In this document: positions 8,147-16,602 of the stretch, piece by piece
Layout: each line of letters begins with the position of its first letter
How positions within the stretch are numbered: the stretch's first letter is position 1
Origin: Planctomycetota bacterium
Lineage (GTDB): Bacteria > Planctomycetota > UBA8108 > UBA1146
Reading direction: 5' to 3'
NCBI GenBank assembly: GCA_002691835.1
Contig: NZJA01000071.1
Location: forward strand, 1 to 27,850
DNA length: 27,850 nt
Program-made: the position numbers and the translations under genes
The notes under the pieces: generated by a model
What the model was told of the DNA's origin: nothing
What the model saw: only the letters and a program-made list of their open reading frames with translations
Database searches by the model: none

Positions 8147-8211
8147 GCTGATCAGTAGCATTCTTGTGGGAACAATGACTGGACGAACTTCTTTGGAAAG
8201 AGCCAACACTT

Positions 8212-9531
8212 ATGTATACACCAAAACTGTGGCTGATCATGATCCTCCTGCTCTGTCCGAGTTGGGTCCATGGTCAGTTGTTCGAGAGACCGGTCGTTCT
8301 GCAAGGGGTCAGTGCCCCGTCCCGCGGAGCGATTGTGGAAGATCTGACCATCATGATTCGTGGTGGCAGAATCGCTGAGATTTCTCAAAATGCGGATGTG
8401 CCACTGATGTCGAAGAAGATTTCGGCTCAGGGTCTTTTCGCCACGGCAGGACTCGTCGACCACGCCTCGGTCTTGACCCTTCCCATCGGGGGGGCTGGAG
8501 AAGCGAAGCAGTGGAGCTGGGATGGGTTTGACCGATTCTCCCAAGACGCCATTGAAGAAGTTCTTTCTTCCGGAGTGACCCGGGTTCATCTCGTGCCCGT
8601 CAGAAATGGCGGGATTGCCGGGCGATCCTGCTGGGTTTCTCTGAAGGGGGCGGGAAAGGGCGGCATGGGTGTGCTCGTCGAGGAAGAAGCCGCCCTTTGT
8701 ATCGATCTTTCCAGTGGGTCCCCTGCTGCTCGTATTCGGGCCTTCGACAAGGTTTTGGAACAGTTTCGGGGAGCTCGCGAGCGTCGTGAAAGCCTCGACA
8801 GTTACGAATCAGACCTCGAAGAGTATCTTGAGGAACTGAAAAAGTGGGTCGAGAAAAAAGCAGACGGTGAATCAGAAGGGAAACCTGAAGAAAGCCAAGA
8901 GGAAGGTGAGGAGAAGTCGGATGATGCTGAAAAAGCTCCCGAAAAACCTCGTCGGCCCGATCTCGCTGAAGAAGCAGATATTCTTCTGCGAGCGCTGGAC
9001 CACAAGATTCCAGTCCTGATCACCGCACGGAAGTCAGCGGATCTCCTCAACGCCTGTGAACTGATCCGCATGTTTGATCTGGATGCCATTCTTCATGGTG
9101 CAGACGAAGCAGCGCTCGTGGTCAATCAACTCAAAGACCTCGAAGACATTTCTTTTATTATCGACGAACCTGCCGGATCGATGTCCGCCTCGGGTCCTGG
9201 CGTGTTCACCTCAAGCCCGCGCCGTTCTGCAAATCTGGCTCAGCTACTGACCGATCATGAGTTTGATTGGGTGATCGGCAGCGGCGGATCAGGATCGGGA
9301 CTTTGGCGAATGACGAGGAAGATGACGGGCGACTCCGCTCTTTCAAGCGCACAGTCCACCAGTCTTCGGGGCATTCGAAGTCGCCGCGATGGACTCCGTC
9401 CTGGACAGAATCACATCGTCCTGTGGAGTGCCAATCCAGAAACTCAGGCTTCTGCCCGACCTGTGAAAGTCATCATTGATGGCGAAGTGGTCTGGCAAGA
9501 AGCATCGGCAGCGAGAGGGGGGCGTTTCTGA
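8212..9531 (+). CDS. Exported amidohydrolase-like protein 1, predicted catalytically inactive
   Basis: 439 residues. A signal peptide (about 1-21, cut before Gln22) predicts export. The early beta-sandwich strands (IVEDLTIMIRGGRIAEI) and the end (NHIVLWSANPETQASARPVKVIIDGEVVW) are amidohydrolase landmarks. Where active members read GxxDxHxH, this one has GLVDHASVL (80-88), so the HxH metal site is lost, and no later His/His/Asp set is seen. Residues about 175-250 form a charged coiled-coil insertion with a Glu/Lys-rich stretch, at the position where this family often has a shorter helical insertion. It is the first gene of an eight-gene block, and its stop overlaps the next start (TGATG). A non-enzymatic structural or partner role is an inference. 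Confidence 0.82.
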   Translation: MYTPKLWLIMILLLCPSWVHGQLFERPVVLQGVSAPSRGAIVEDLTIMIRGGRIAEISQNADVPLMSKKISAQGLFATAGLVDHASVLTLPIGGAGEAKQWSWDGFDRFSQDAIEEVLSSGVTRVHLVPVRNGGIAGRSCWVSLKGAGKGGMGVLVEEEAALCIDLSSGSPAARIRAFDKVLEQFRGARERRESLDSYESDLEEYLEELKKWVEKKADGESEGKPEESQEEGEEKSDDAEKAPEKPRRPDLAEEADILLRALDHKIPVLITARKSADLLNACELIRMFDLDAILHGADEAALVVNQLKDLEDISFIIDEPAGSMSASGPGVFTSSPRRSANLAQLLTDHEFDWVIGSGGSGSGLWRMTRKMTGDSALSSAQSTSLRGIRSRRDGLRPGQNHIVLWSANPETQASARPVKVIIDGEVVWQEASAARGGRF

Positions 9532-10733
9532 TGTCTCAGCACACAATTCTGAAACGTAATTTCCGGCATCGACTCCTGACAAGTGCGGTCTTCAGTCTTT
9601 GCATTGCATTCAGCCTGCTTTTGATTTCGACACCGGCCTTTTCCAGTGATCAGGGAATGATGATCACCGGGGCAAAAGTTCTTCTCGCAGAGGGAACTCT
9701 GGAGGGGGACTGGACCGTCATCATTGATCAGGAAGGAAAGATCGAGGCCTTGTTGCCCGATTCCACGGTCGATGAGAAGGCTCGAAAGCGGATTTATCGA
9801 GCTCCCGAAGGATCGGTGTTGACCCCGGGCCTTCATGATCTGATGGGCGCTCTGGGGACCCGTGGAAAACCGGGCACCCTGCGGTCGGGAACAGTCCTTG
9901 TCGATGAGAACCTGGATGCAGGTAGCAGTTTCGACGGCAGTGATCCATGGCTCGATGTGGCTGCCCAGCATGGTGTTCTCTACACCACACTGGTGGCACA
10001 ACCCTTGGGAGTGGTCAATGGCAGGAGTGCGACATTCCTTTGTCACACTGCGGCTTCGGCCACCCGATTGGGGGAGGGCAAGACCATGTTGGCTCTGGGT
10101 GATTCAGTCCTCTCTAGAGACCGGATGCCGACGAGCCGTACCTCGTTGCTTTCGATTTGGCGAGAGTGGATGGGGACTCAACCGGACCTACTAAAAAAAC
10201 CAGGACTACTTTTTGTCGCCGAGGGCATCGATTTGCGTCAGGCGTTGGCGTTGCCCTGGCCTGCGGATGCGATCCCGGTGTTTATTCACACGGGTGGAGA
10301 TGCCCGCTCTCCGATTGAGCTGTTGGGCGACCGTCTGCAGAAATCCCATATGGTCGTTGGCCCTCTGTTAGAGGGTGGAGACCAGGCACACCTGATGATG
10401 GCTGTTCGCGCATCCCGTCAGGGAGTCGAGTTGAGTTTTGCTGGCGGGCTTCCCGCGGGGCCGGCCGATCACTTGCGTGGGAGTGCTGCCATGGCTGTCG
10501 CTGCCGGAATGGATGCTGCTGCGGCTCGCAGGGCACTTTTCAGTAATCCTGCTCATGTTTCAGGGGCGACCGGAACCGGCGTGATCACCACCGGAAACCG
10601 GGCAGATTTGGTGCTTTTCTCCGGAGACCCTCTGGACCCTGCTTCCAAAGTGATCCACGTCTGGCGAGGTGGACATGGAACGCGGGTGGCTGAGCCCACC
10701 GAAATCAAAGAATTGGAGACCATCAGAAAATGA
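9531..10733 (+). CDS. Exported amidohydrolase-like protein 2, strongly diverged
   Basis: 400 residues, with a long N-terminal region and a hydrophobic signal segment (about 15-38, ending AFSS). It has the family's early strands (MMITGAKVLL, then WTVIIDQEGKIEAL), the turn VLTPGLHDLMGALG (96-109) where active enzymes have the HxH motif, and the end NRADLVLFSGDPLDPASKVIHVWRGG. Only one His (102) remains near the HxH position and it is displaced, so metal binding is unlikely. The gene lacks the long charged insertion of its neighbours and is the shortest of the block. Start and stop overlap both neighbours (TGATG upstream, ATGA downstream), which suggests coupled translation. The family call rests on end motifs and context, because the middle is very diverged. 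Confidence 0.78.
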   Translation: MSQHTILKRNFRHRLLTSAVFSLCIAFSLLLISTPAFSSDQGMMITGAKVLLAEGTLEGDWTVIIDQEGKIEALLPDSTVDEKARKRIYRAPEGSVLTPGLHDLMGALGTRGKPGTLRSGTVLVDENLDAGSSFDGSDPWLDVAAQHGVLYTTLVAQPLGVVNGRSATFLCHTAASATRLGEGKTMLALGDSVLSRDRMPTSRTSLLSIWREWMGTQPDLLKKPGLLFVAEGIDLRQALALPWPADAIPVFIHTGGDARSPIELLGDRLQKSHMVVGPLLEGGDQAHLMMAVRASRQGVELSFAGGLPAGPADHLRGSAAMAVAAGMDAAAARRALFSNPAHVSGATGTGVITTGNRADLVLFSGDPLDPASKVIHVWRGGHGTRVAEPTEIKELETIRK

Positions 10734-12256
10734 AAAACATACTGATGAACAAATCGACACTCTGGGTCCTGATCTTCCTGATGGGGGGATGGGGGATGTC
10801 GGTGAATGCAGAGGAGGAGACCGTTGATCCGGTGAACTCTTATGCCGTCAAAGCTGGTAAAGCTCATCTTGGAAATGGGCAGACCATCGAAAATGCCCTG
10901 ATTGTCATTCGAGATGGGCGGATTGAAAGTGTGACGGCTGGTGGAAGCGCTCCTGAAGGTCTCGCAGTTCTCGAAGTGAACGAAGTGACACCGGGTCTCA
11001 TCGATGCCAATGCAAAAATTGATGTGATGGATGCGCTTCTTTACCCGACCGAGGATCCCAGACTGTCGATCCTTCGAGCATTGGGAATGGAAGATCAGTA
11101 CCACGGGGGAGATGTCTGTCCTTGCGGGACCGTCTGTCCTGCCGTGACACTTCACCGCCACGATGAGAGCTGCCTATTCTGTGGATACCCTGAGCATGAT
11201 CCTCATGCTCATGCCCACGATGAAGAGGAAGAAGACGAACTCTTTGAACTCGAAAAGCAGGCGATGGCTGCAGGAGTTCCTGGTGAAAGTGGTCTGGTCA
11301 CGGATCAGTCCAGTGAAGTGGTGCCCCAGTTTGAGATCATGGACGGAATTGATCACGGTTCGAAGGATTTTGACCGTCTTCTCAAAGAGGGAGTGACGAC
11401 CGTCTACATTAGCCCGGATGGTTCTGCAGTGATCGGCTCGCGAGGGGCGACGATGCGAACCGGGGGACCTGTCACCGACCGGTTCATGGGAACCGGATCT
11501 GTGAAAACAGTGGTTGGTAGCGATGCCTACAGATACGGCACCCGTAACCGCAGCCCTTTCCGAGGATTTGTTTCGATTTACACCCGCCGTCCTGATTCCC
11601 GTATGGGTGTGGGCTGGGTCTTCCGCCGCGCCTTTTACGATGCCCTCTTGAGAGCCCGTGGTCTTGAACCGACCGGGGCCGACAAGACATCTGCAGAAGC
11701 ATCAAAGGTTTTGCAGGGAGTCCTTGCGGGTGAAGTTCCCATGCGAATTCAGGCCCGGACAGGAAGCGATATTGAGACCGCTTTCCGTTTCGCCAAAGAG
11801 TTTGGGATTACCTTCACTTTGGAGGACCCTGTCGAGGCCTGGAAACGCGTAGATCTTCTCAAGAAAACGGAAACGCCGGTCGTGTTTGGGCCGATCTTTG
11901 ATCAGCCCAGTGGCATTACAGCCGGGTCCAGTGAGATGAGAAATCGTCGACTGCACACTGTTCGGGATCTCTCAAATGCGGGGATTCCAATGGCGTTGAG
12001 CGCACAGGACCTCCGCGGTGAGGAAGGACTGGCCCGTCAGGCAATGCTCGCCATCCGTTATGGAGTCGAGCCCGCTGAAGCACTCCGCATGGTGACGCAA
12101 TACCCGGCGGAATTGTTGGGAATCGAAAAAGAGGTGGGAACTCTGGAACCCGGCCGCAGGGCGGACCTGGTCTTCTGGAATGGCTCCCCATTTTCGGCAT
12201 TGACCCGAATCGAAAAGGTCATGCTGGACGGTGTACTTTCATACGAGAAAAACTGA
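10730..12256 (+). CDS. Exported amidohydrolase-like protein 3 with Cys/His-rich insertion
   Basis: 508 residues. Signal peptide 1-27 (ending VNA before Glu). The fold landmarks are clear: NALIVIRDGRIESV, VTPGLIDANAKIDV (HxH replaced by Asn-Ala-Lys), SRMGVGWVFRRAFYDALL, and RIQARTGSDIETAFRFAKEFG, which aligns with the HAHRADDI segment of active relatives but has lost the histidines. The C-terminal EAL...YPAELLGIEKEVGTLEPGRRADLVFW is typical. Residues 125-163 are an unusual insertion with Cys at 130, 132, 136, 148 and 151 and His at 142, 144, 156, 159, 161 and 163, followed by an acidic run. This could bind zinc or another metal; no CxxCH heme motif is present. The catalytic site is lost, so the role is unknown. 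ATGA overlap with the previous gene. Confidence 0.85.
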   Translation: MKNILMNKSTLWVLIFLMGGWGMSVNAEEETVDPVNSYAVKAGKAHLGNGQTIENALIVIRDGRIESVTAGGSAPEGLAVLEVNEVTPGLIDANAKIDVMDALLYPTEDPRLSILRALGMEDQYHGGDVCPCGTVCPAVTLHRHDESCLFCGYPEHDPHAHAHDEEEEDELFELEKQAMAAGVPGESGLVTDQSSEVVPQFEIMDGIDHGSKDFDRLLKEGVTTVYISPDGSAVIGSRGATMRTGGPVTDRFMGTGSVKTVVGSDAYRYGTRNRSPFRGFVSIYTRRPDSRMGVGWVFRRAFYDALLRARGLEPTGADKTSAEASKVLQGVLAGEVPMRIQARTGSDIETAFRFAKEFGITFTLEDPVEAWKRVDLLKKTETPVVFGPIFDQPSGITAGSSEMRNRRLHTVRDLSNAGIPMALSAQDLRGEEGLARQAMLAIRYGVEPAEALRMVTQYPAELLGIEKEVGTLEPGRRADLVFWNGSPFSALTRIEKVMLDGVLSYEKN

Positions 12257-12308
12257 GAACAACCTTCCGTCAGCAGAGGCTGCGGAAGCTTTGAAACCGA
12301 GGTATTCG

Positions 12309-13868
12309 ATGTCGACCTTGACTCACAAAATTCTGGCTTTGGGAGTGTCCCTGCTGGTTCTTTTTCAGCATGGCTCCGTAGAAGCCCAATCCTCACCGAA
12401 GGTCGCTCTGACCGGCGGCAAGATTTTAACGATCTCCGGGGCTCCAGTCGTCGATGGCACCATTCTGATTGAGAATGGCATCATTCAGGCTGTCGGGGGT
12501 GGCGATATGGCGATCCCTTACGATGCCATGGAGGTAGATTGCAGCGGCATGATCCTCGCTCCTGGATTGGTGGATTCCCACAATCCAGCCGGTCTGGATA
12601 TTCCCAACGAAAATCTGTCGGTGGCACCTTTTGTCGACGTTTATGACGCCATTGATCCTTCCCGATTCTTTTTTGAGGACTCTCTTCGCAATGGAGTTTC
12701 GACCGTTCACGTCATGCAGGGAAATAACTGCGTGGTCGGTGGAGTGAGCCGAATCGTGCATCCGATTGGATTGTCTCCGGATGAGATGACTCGTTTGCCG
12801 GGAATCGCTCTCAAGATGTCTGTGACTCCAAAGGGTGGCTACGACCGACTGCGTCAGCGCGCTGAGCTTCGAGAAGTCTTTAGTGAGTTTGACCGTTGGC
12901 ACGAAAATCTTGCGGAAACCCGTTATGACCAGGAAGCAGAGAGCAGCGATGAGATGGACGCCCTGCCCCCTGCCGAGGCCCGCGAGAAGGGGAAATCTCT
13001 GATCCGTGAAGAAGATCTGGATGATCGCCATCGTCACCTGGCCTACCTCGAGGGTGGGAAGCTTGGCGCATGGATTCATTGTGGTTCAGCGACGGATGTC
13101 GCTCCTGCGTTGGCAATGATCGAGAAGAGGGGCTGGGGAGGAAGAGCAGTGCTCGTTCTCTCAGGAGATGCCCATTTGGCAGCGGATGAAATCGCTGCTG
13201 CAAAGGTCCCCGTGGTATTGGACAGTGACCTGATCCACCGGGAAAGAGACGCCATTACTGGAGAAATTGAAGAGACCTTTATTCCCGAAGTGATGCGCAA
13301 AAAGCGGATCCGCTTCGCTCTTCAGAGTGGTCGCAGCAATGTCATGCCGGAGCATCTTTTGACTTATCAGGCGGCAAGGCTTGTTCGCAACGGTATGTCT
13401 CAAGAGCAGGCATTGAGAACGATTACTCTGGGTGCCGCAGAAATCTGCGGGGTTGCAGATCAGTATGGGTCCATCGACAAAGGAAAAGTCGCCAACATCG
13501 TCATGTGGACCGGCAACCCACTCGAGATGACTTCCTGGGTTCAAAAGGTCTGGGTCGAAGGAATTCTGGCCTATGACCGCGAGAAAGACGCTCGACTGGA
13601 GAGATTGTTCCCGGAGGCCGCTGAGGTCGAAGGTGCCGGTGAGCCTCTTTCGGAGGATGGAGCCGCCGCCGAGGTTGACTCAGGAAAATCCGAAGGCGAG
13701 TCGGAGGAGGAAGGTGCTTCGACAAAAGAATCCGAATCGAGCGCCGAAGTTGACGGATCCGAGCCATTGAAGAAAGATGATGGCCAAACTGACGGCGGTA
13801 AAACGGAGCCTGAAACCGATCCTGAGCCGACTCCTGAACCGGATTCCGGAAACAAGGGAGGGCTTTAG
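12309..13868 (+). CDS. Exported amidohydrolase-like protein 4 with acidic C-terminal tail
   Basis: 519 residues. The frame is open further upstream, to an ATG at 12231 inside the previous gene, but the ATG at 12309 has GAGG nearby and begins a clean signal peptide (1-27, VEAQ cut), so it is chosen. It has GTILIENGIIQAV, then ILAPGLVDSHNPAG: His91 survives but the second His of HxH is Pro93. A later His257 (WIHCGSATD) lies where active enzymes have a His. The catalytic Asp element reads ALQSGRSNV and is lost. The repeated end (AEICGVADQYGSIDKGKVANIVMW) is typical. The last 86 residues (from about 434) are low-complexity and strongly acidic, rich in Glu, Ser and Asp, and finish with Pro-Glu-Pro repeats. 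The tail may keep the protein soluble or bind cations or partners. Confidence 0.84.
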   Translation: MSTLTHKILALGVSLLVLFQHGSVEAQSSPKVALTGGKILTISGAPVVDGTILIENGIIQAVGGGDMAIPYDAMEVDCSGMILAPGLVDSHNPAGLDIPNENLSVAPFVDVYDAIDPSRFFFEDSLRNGVSTVHVMQGNNCVVGGVSRIVHPIGLSPDEMTRLPGIALKMSVTPKGGYDRLRQRAELREVFSEFDRWHENLAETRYDQEAESSDEMDALPPAEAREKGKSLIREEDLDDRHRHLAYLEGGKLGAWIHCGSATDVAPALAMIEKRGWGGRAVLVLSGDAHLAADEIAAAKVPVVLDSDLIHRERDAITGEIEETFIPEVMRKKRIRFALQSGRSNVMPEHLLTYQAARLVRNGMSQEQALRTITLGAAEICGVADQYGSIDKGKVANIVMWTGNPLEMTSWVQKVWVEGILAYDREKDARLERLFPEAAEVEGAGEPLSEDGAAAEVDSGKSEGESEEEGASTKESESSAEVDGSEPLKKDDGQTDGGKTEPETDPEPTPEPDSGNKGGL

Positions 13869-13869
13869 A

Positions 13870-16602
13870 ATGCAGACAGGTAAGCGGACCCGGCGTACCG
13901 GGTTACTGCTCTTCTTGATGCTCATTGTCACGGCCCTGTTTTCTCCAGCAGGAGAAGTGCAGGCGGGTGGAGACTTTGTTCTTCGAGCCGGACATCTGCA
14001 CACCGGAGAGAAAGCGATCACCGATGGAGCGTTGGTCGTTCGCGATGGTCGTGTGGTGGCGAGCGGTTCATGGGCGCAGATTCAACCTGGCCTTATGGGG
14101 GATCTACCGATCCTGCATTGGCCAGACGCCTACGTGACACCGGGACTCGTGGCTGCTTCGAGCAAAGTAGTTGGCCCTCATCGGGGTCAAGAGTCTATCT
14201 CCGCGGCATATCTTGCAGCGGATGGCTACGATACATACGGTGATCACCGCCCATTACTGGAGACCGGTATTACCACTGTTCATGTGAATCCCGGCGAGCA
14301 CCGGTTGATCTCAGGTCAGGGAGCCGTCGTAAAATTGGTAGGGGATCCTGCGAACCGGGTTCTCAGCCATTCCTCGGATCTTTCGATCTCTTTGAGAGAT
14401 TCCGTCGATAGTCCTGATCCACTTTTGGAGATCCCGTTTCCAGCTTCCAGTGATGTTCAAATCGAACCTCCCACTGCTCAGAGACCGGTCAGCCGGATCG
14501 ATCGTCTCCTCGCACTGCGGGAAGCTGTCGAGGATGCTGGTGAAGATCCTCTTGCCCATGGTCGCTTGGCAAAAGTCTGGCAAGCGGGCACTCCCTTGAG
14601 GATTGCCGCGGATGCGATGCCCGACATTCAGGGAATCCTCGGGATGATGTCAACGGAAACCCGTAGAGGTTATCTGGTGACAGATGCGATCGTTTCCGGG
14701 ATGGAAGCTGCACTCGTGGCCGCTCAGATTCCGGTTGTTTTACGTCTGAAAGAGCCTCAGGGAGATACCCCAGATGGAGGAGTTGTCAGCGCGTATGGCT
14801 TTCCAGATCTTCAGGGGACACCCGAATGGGCTCTCGCTCCAGCCGGCGAACTTGACGAGATGGGTTGGGCAATCAGTGAGGCTGCGGCAAAGATGGAGTC
14901 TCCTGAATCCGTGATTCCCTGGGTGACTCGCAATGCGGCGAGGATTCTCGGAGTGGCTGACCGTGTTGGTCACCTCGAAACCGGAGCAGATGCCGACATT
15001 GTCGTCTGGAACGACTCTCCCTGGGAACTTCATTCACGTCCGATCGAAGTGTTTGTCGAGGGCCTGCGGGCTTGGCAACCACAAGAAAAAAATGCGACGG
15101 TGATTCGGGCCGAGACGATATGGATCTCTCCTGAGGAGCAGATTTCGAATGGTCAGGTTCTGATCGAGGATGGCATCATTACGGCAGTCGGTCGGCTGGT
15201 TCCCCATCCTCCACACTGCCAAGTGATCCATGCTGGACCGGGAAGTTTTTTGGCTCCGGGATTCATCGACTGCTATGGCCATCTGGGACTGGAAGGCGAA
15301 TCCGCTTCCATGGGAACGGGTGACCGTCTTCATCGACTCCTCGGGGTCACCGGGGCACGTGAACACAGCGTTGCCCTCGCCGGAATCACGACTCAGTTGT
15401 TGGCTCCACGGCGATTACAGAGGGGATCAGGCATCGGTGTCTTGTCGAAGACCTCTGGAGACAGTCGCCATGCAAGGATCGAAGATGAATATTCGATGCT
15501 TCTTTTGGAGATTTCTGATTCTGGCTTCAGTGCGATTCGCCGTCTTTTCGATCAAGGCAAGAAATACCTCGAGTCATGGCAGAAATATGAGAAAGACCTT
15601 GCCGAGTGGGAGAAGAAAAAAGCCGCAGGTGAAGAGGTAGAAAAGAAGAAGGAAGATGAAGTCGAGCAGGTCGCAGAGGAGAATCTGGACGATCCTCTGA
15701 CCGGAATCTGGGAGATGACGATCAGCGGTGGTCCGATTCCTGAACCCGAGTCTGCGACGATCTCCGTCACTTTGACGGGCTCGGAGTGGGAGGGGAGAGT
15801 GATCGAACCGTCTCCACCAGTTCCTGTTCGAATCGTCGGTACCCTCGAAGGGTCAACGATGAGAGGTTCCATCGAAATTCCCGATGATGCCCTCCCGGAT
15901 ACCCCCAAAATCGAAGCTGAATTGATCGGAGAGGATGCCCTCGAAGGGAAAATATCGATTTTGACGTTTTCTGCGGACCTCAGCGGTAAGCGAACGAGCA
16001 AGGAAGCGAAAACTTTCAAGGTGACCCGGCGGAAAAAACAGGCTGACGACGGCCGTCCGATGCCACCGAGAGTGAGAGCGAATCTTGAGCCGTTCCGTAC
16101 GGTGTTGGAAAAGAAAACTCCAGTTCTCGTTTCGGTCTCTGGTTACAACACTCTTCCTTCAGTGGTTCAGTACTTCACCGAGAGGGAGATCCCCTTCGCG
16201 GTGCAAATTGACGAAAACATGCGATTCCAGCGCGACCTTCTTCTGGAGAAAAAAATCCCGGTCTTGCTATCAGATCAAATGAGCTTTGAAGCCGCTGATC
16301 AAACCTACATGCCTTCGACCTTTTTGGGGCGTGCAGGGATCACTGTGGGATTCAGAAGCTCAGCCGGTGACGGAGCACGTCGATTGCCATTCCGGGTTCG
16401 CAATGAAGTTTCGAACGGGATGGCTCCGGATGCTGCTCTCGATGCGCTAACTCGGGGAGCCGCACACATTGTGGGGGCTCATGATCGAATCGGCAAAATC
16501 AGTGAAGGTATGGAAGCCGATCTTTTGATTTGGAAAGGCCACCCCTTTGAGGCGGGAAGTCGTCTCGAGAGGGTCTTTGTTAACGGAGAGGAGGTCCGCT
16601 GA
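13870..16602 (+). CDS. Exported double amidohydrolase-like fusion with inserted beta-rich domain (protein 5)
   Basis: 910 residues, about twice the family length. The start at 13870 lies one base after the previous stop and has GGGAGGG upstream; an in-frame ATG at 13777 is inside the previous gene. Signal peptide about 1-32. Unit 1 (about 37-405) has DGALVVRDGRVVAS and VTPGLVAASSKVVG with no His, and ends with ILGVADRVGHLETGADADIV. Unit 2 (about 408-910) has NGQVLIEDGIITAV and FLAPGFIDCYGHLG, where only the second His of HxH (His471) remains. Unit 2 also holds a charged coiled coil (about 563-605) and then a beta-rich domain (about 605-720, starting LTGIWEMTISGG) inserted in the barrel. It ends with IVGAHDRIGKISEGMEADLLIW. 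Both units look inactive. The fusion fits a stable pairing of two paralogues in a larger assembly. Confidence 0.85.
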   Translation: MQTGKRTRRTGLLLFLMLIVTALFSPAGEVQAGGDFVLRAGHLHTGEKAITDGALVVRDGRVVASGSWAQIQPGLMGDLPILHWPDAYVTPGLVAASSKVVGPHRGQESISAAYLAADGYDTYGDHRPLLETGITTVHVNPGEHRLISGQGAVVKLVGDPANRVLSHSSDLSISLRDSVDSPDPLLEIPFPASSDVQIEPPTAQRPVSRIDRLLALREAVEDAGEDPLAHGRLAKVWQAGTPLRIAADAMPDIQGILGMMSTETRRGYLVTDAIVSGMEAALVAAQIPVVLRLKEPQGDTPDGGVVSAYGFPDLQGTPEWALAPAGELDEMGWAISEAAAKMESPESVIPWVTRNAARILGVADRVGHLETGADADIVVWNDSPWELHSRPIEVFVEGLRAWQPQEKNATVIRAETIWISPEEQISNGQVLIEDGIITAVGRLVPHPPHCQVIHAGPGSFLAPGFIDCYGHLGLEGESASMGTGDRLHRLLGVTGAREHSVALAGITTQLLAPRRLQRGSGIGVLSKTSGDSRHARIEDEYSMLLLEISDSGFSAIRRLFDQGKKYLESWQKYEKDLAEWEKKKAAGEEVEKKKEDEVEQVAEENLDDPLTGIWEMTISGGPIPEPESATISVTLTGSEWEGRVIEPSPPVPVRIVGTLEGSTMRGSIEIPDDALPDTPKIEAELIGEDALEGKISILTFSADLSGKRTSKEAKTFKVTRRKKQADDGRPMPPRVRANLEPFRTVLEKKTPVLVSVSGYNTLPSVVQYFTEREIPFAVQIDENMRFQRDLLLEKKIPVLLSDQMSFEAADQTYMPSTFLGRAGITVGFRSSAGDGARRLPFRVRNEVSNGMAPDAALDALTRGAAHIVGAHDRIGKISEGMEADLLIWKGHPFEAGSRLERVFVNGEEVR

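Larger units (their letters stand above)
7598..8211. other. Divergent intergenic region between pdxST and the amidohydrolase operon
   Basis: About 610 bp between two divergently transcribed units. Open frames here have no convincing start, ribosome site or family features and are not called. It must hold the promoters of both units. Visible structure includes a direct repeat of AACCGGTCCA, a TTTTCC/GGAAAA inverted repeat close to the first amidohydrolase gene, and a short AGGGGG/CCCCCT inverted repeat at 7928-7943. No promoter pair is clear enough to annotate. Confidence 0.6.

Noticed and set aside
7854..8240. 128-codon minus-strand frame in the divergent intergenic region
   Set aside because: No ribosome site, no recognisable motif, Ser/Arg/Gln-rich composition typical of a chance frame, and it overlaps the first amidohydrolase start.
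11102..11218. Heme c binding in the Cys/His-rich insertion
   Set aside because: There is no CxxCH motif; the CxxC is followed by Gly.
12231..12308. Upstream start for amidohydrolase-like protein 4 (and similarly 13777 for protein 5)
   Set aside because: These ATGs lie within the previous genes and would put a polar extension before the signal peptide; the internal ATGs have proper ribosome sites.
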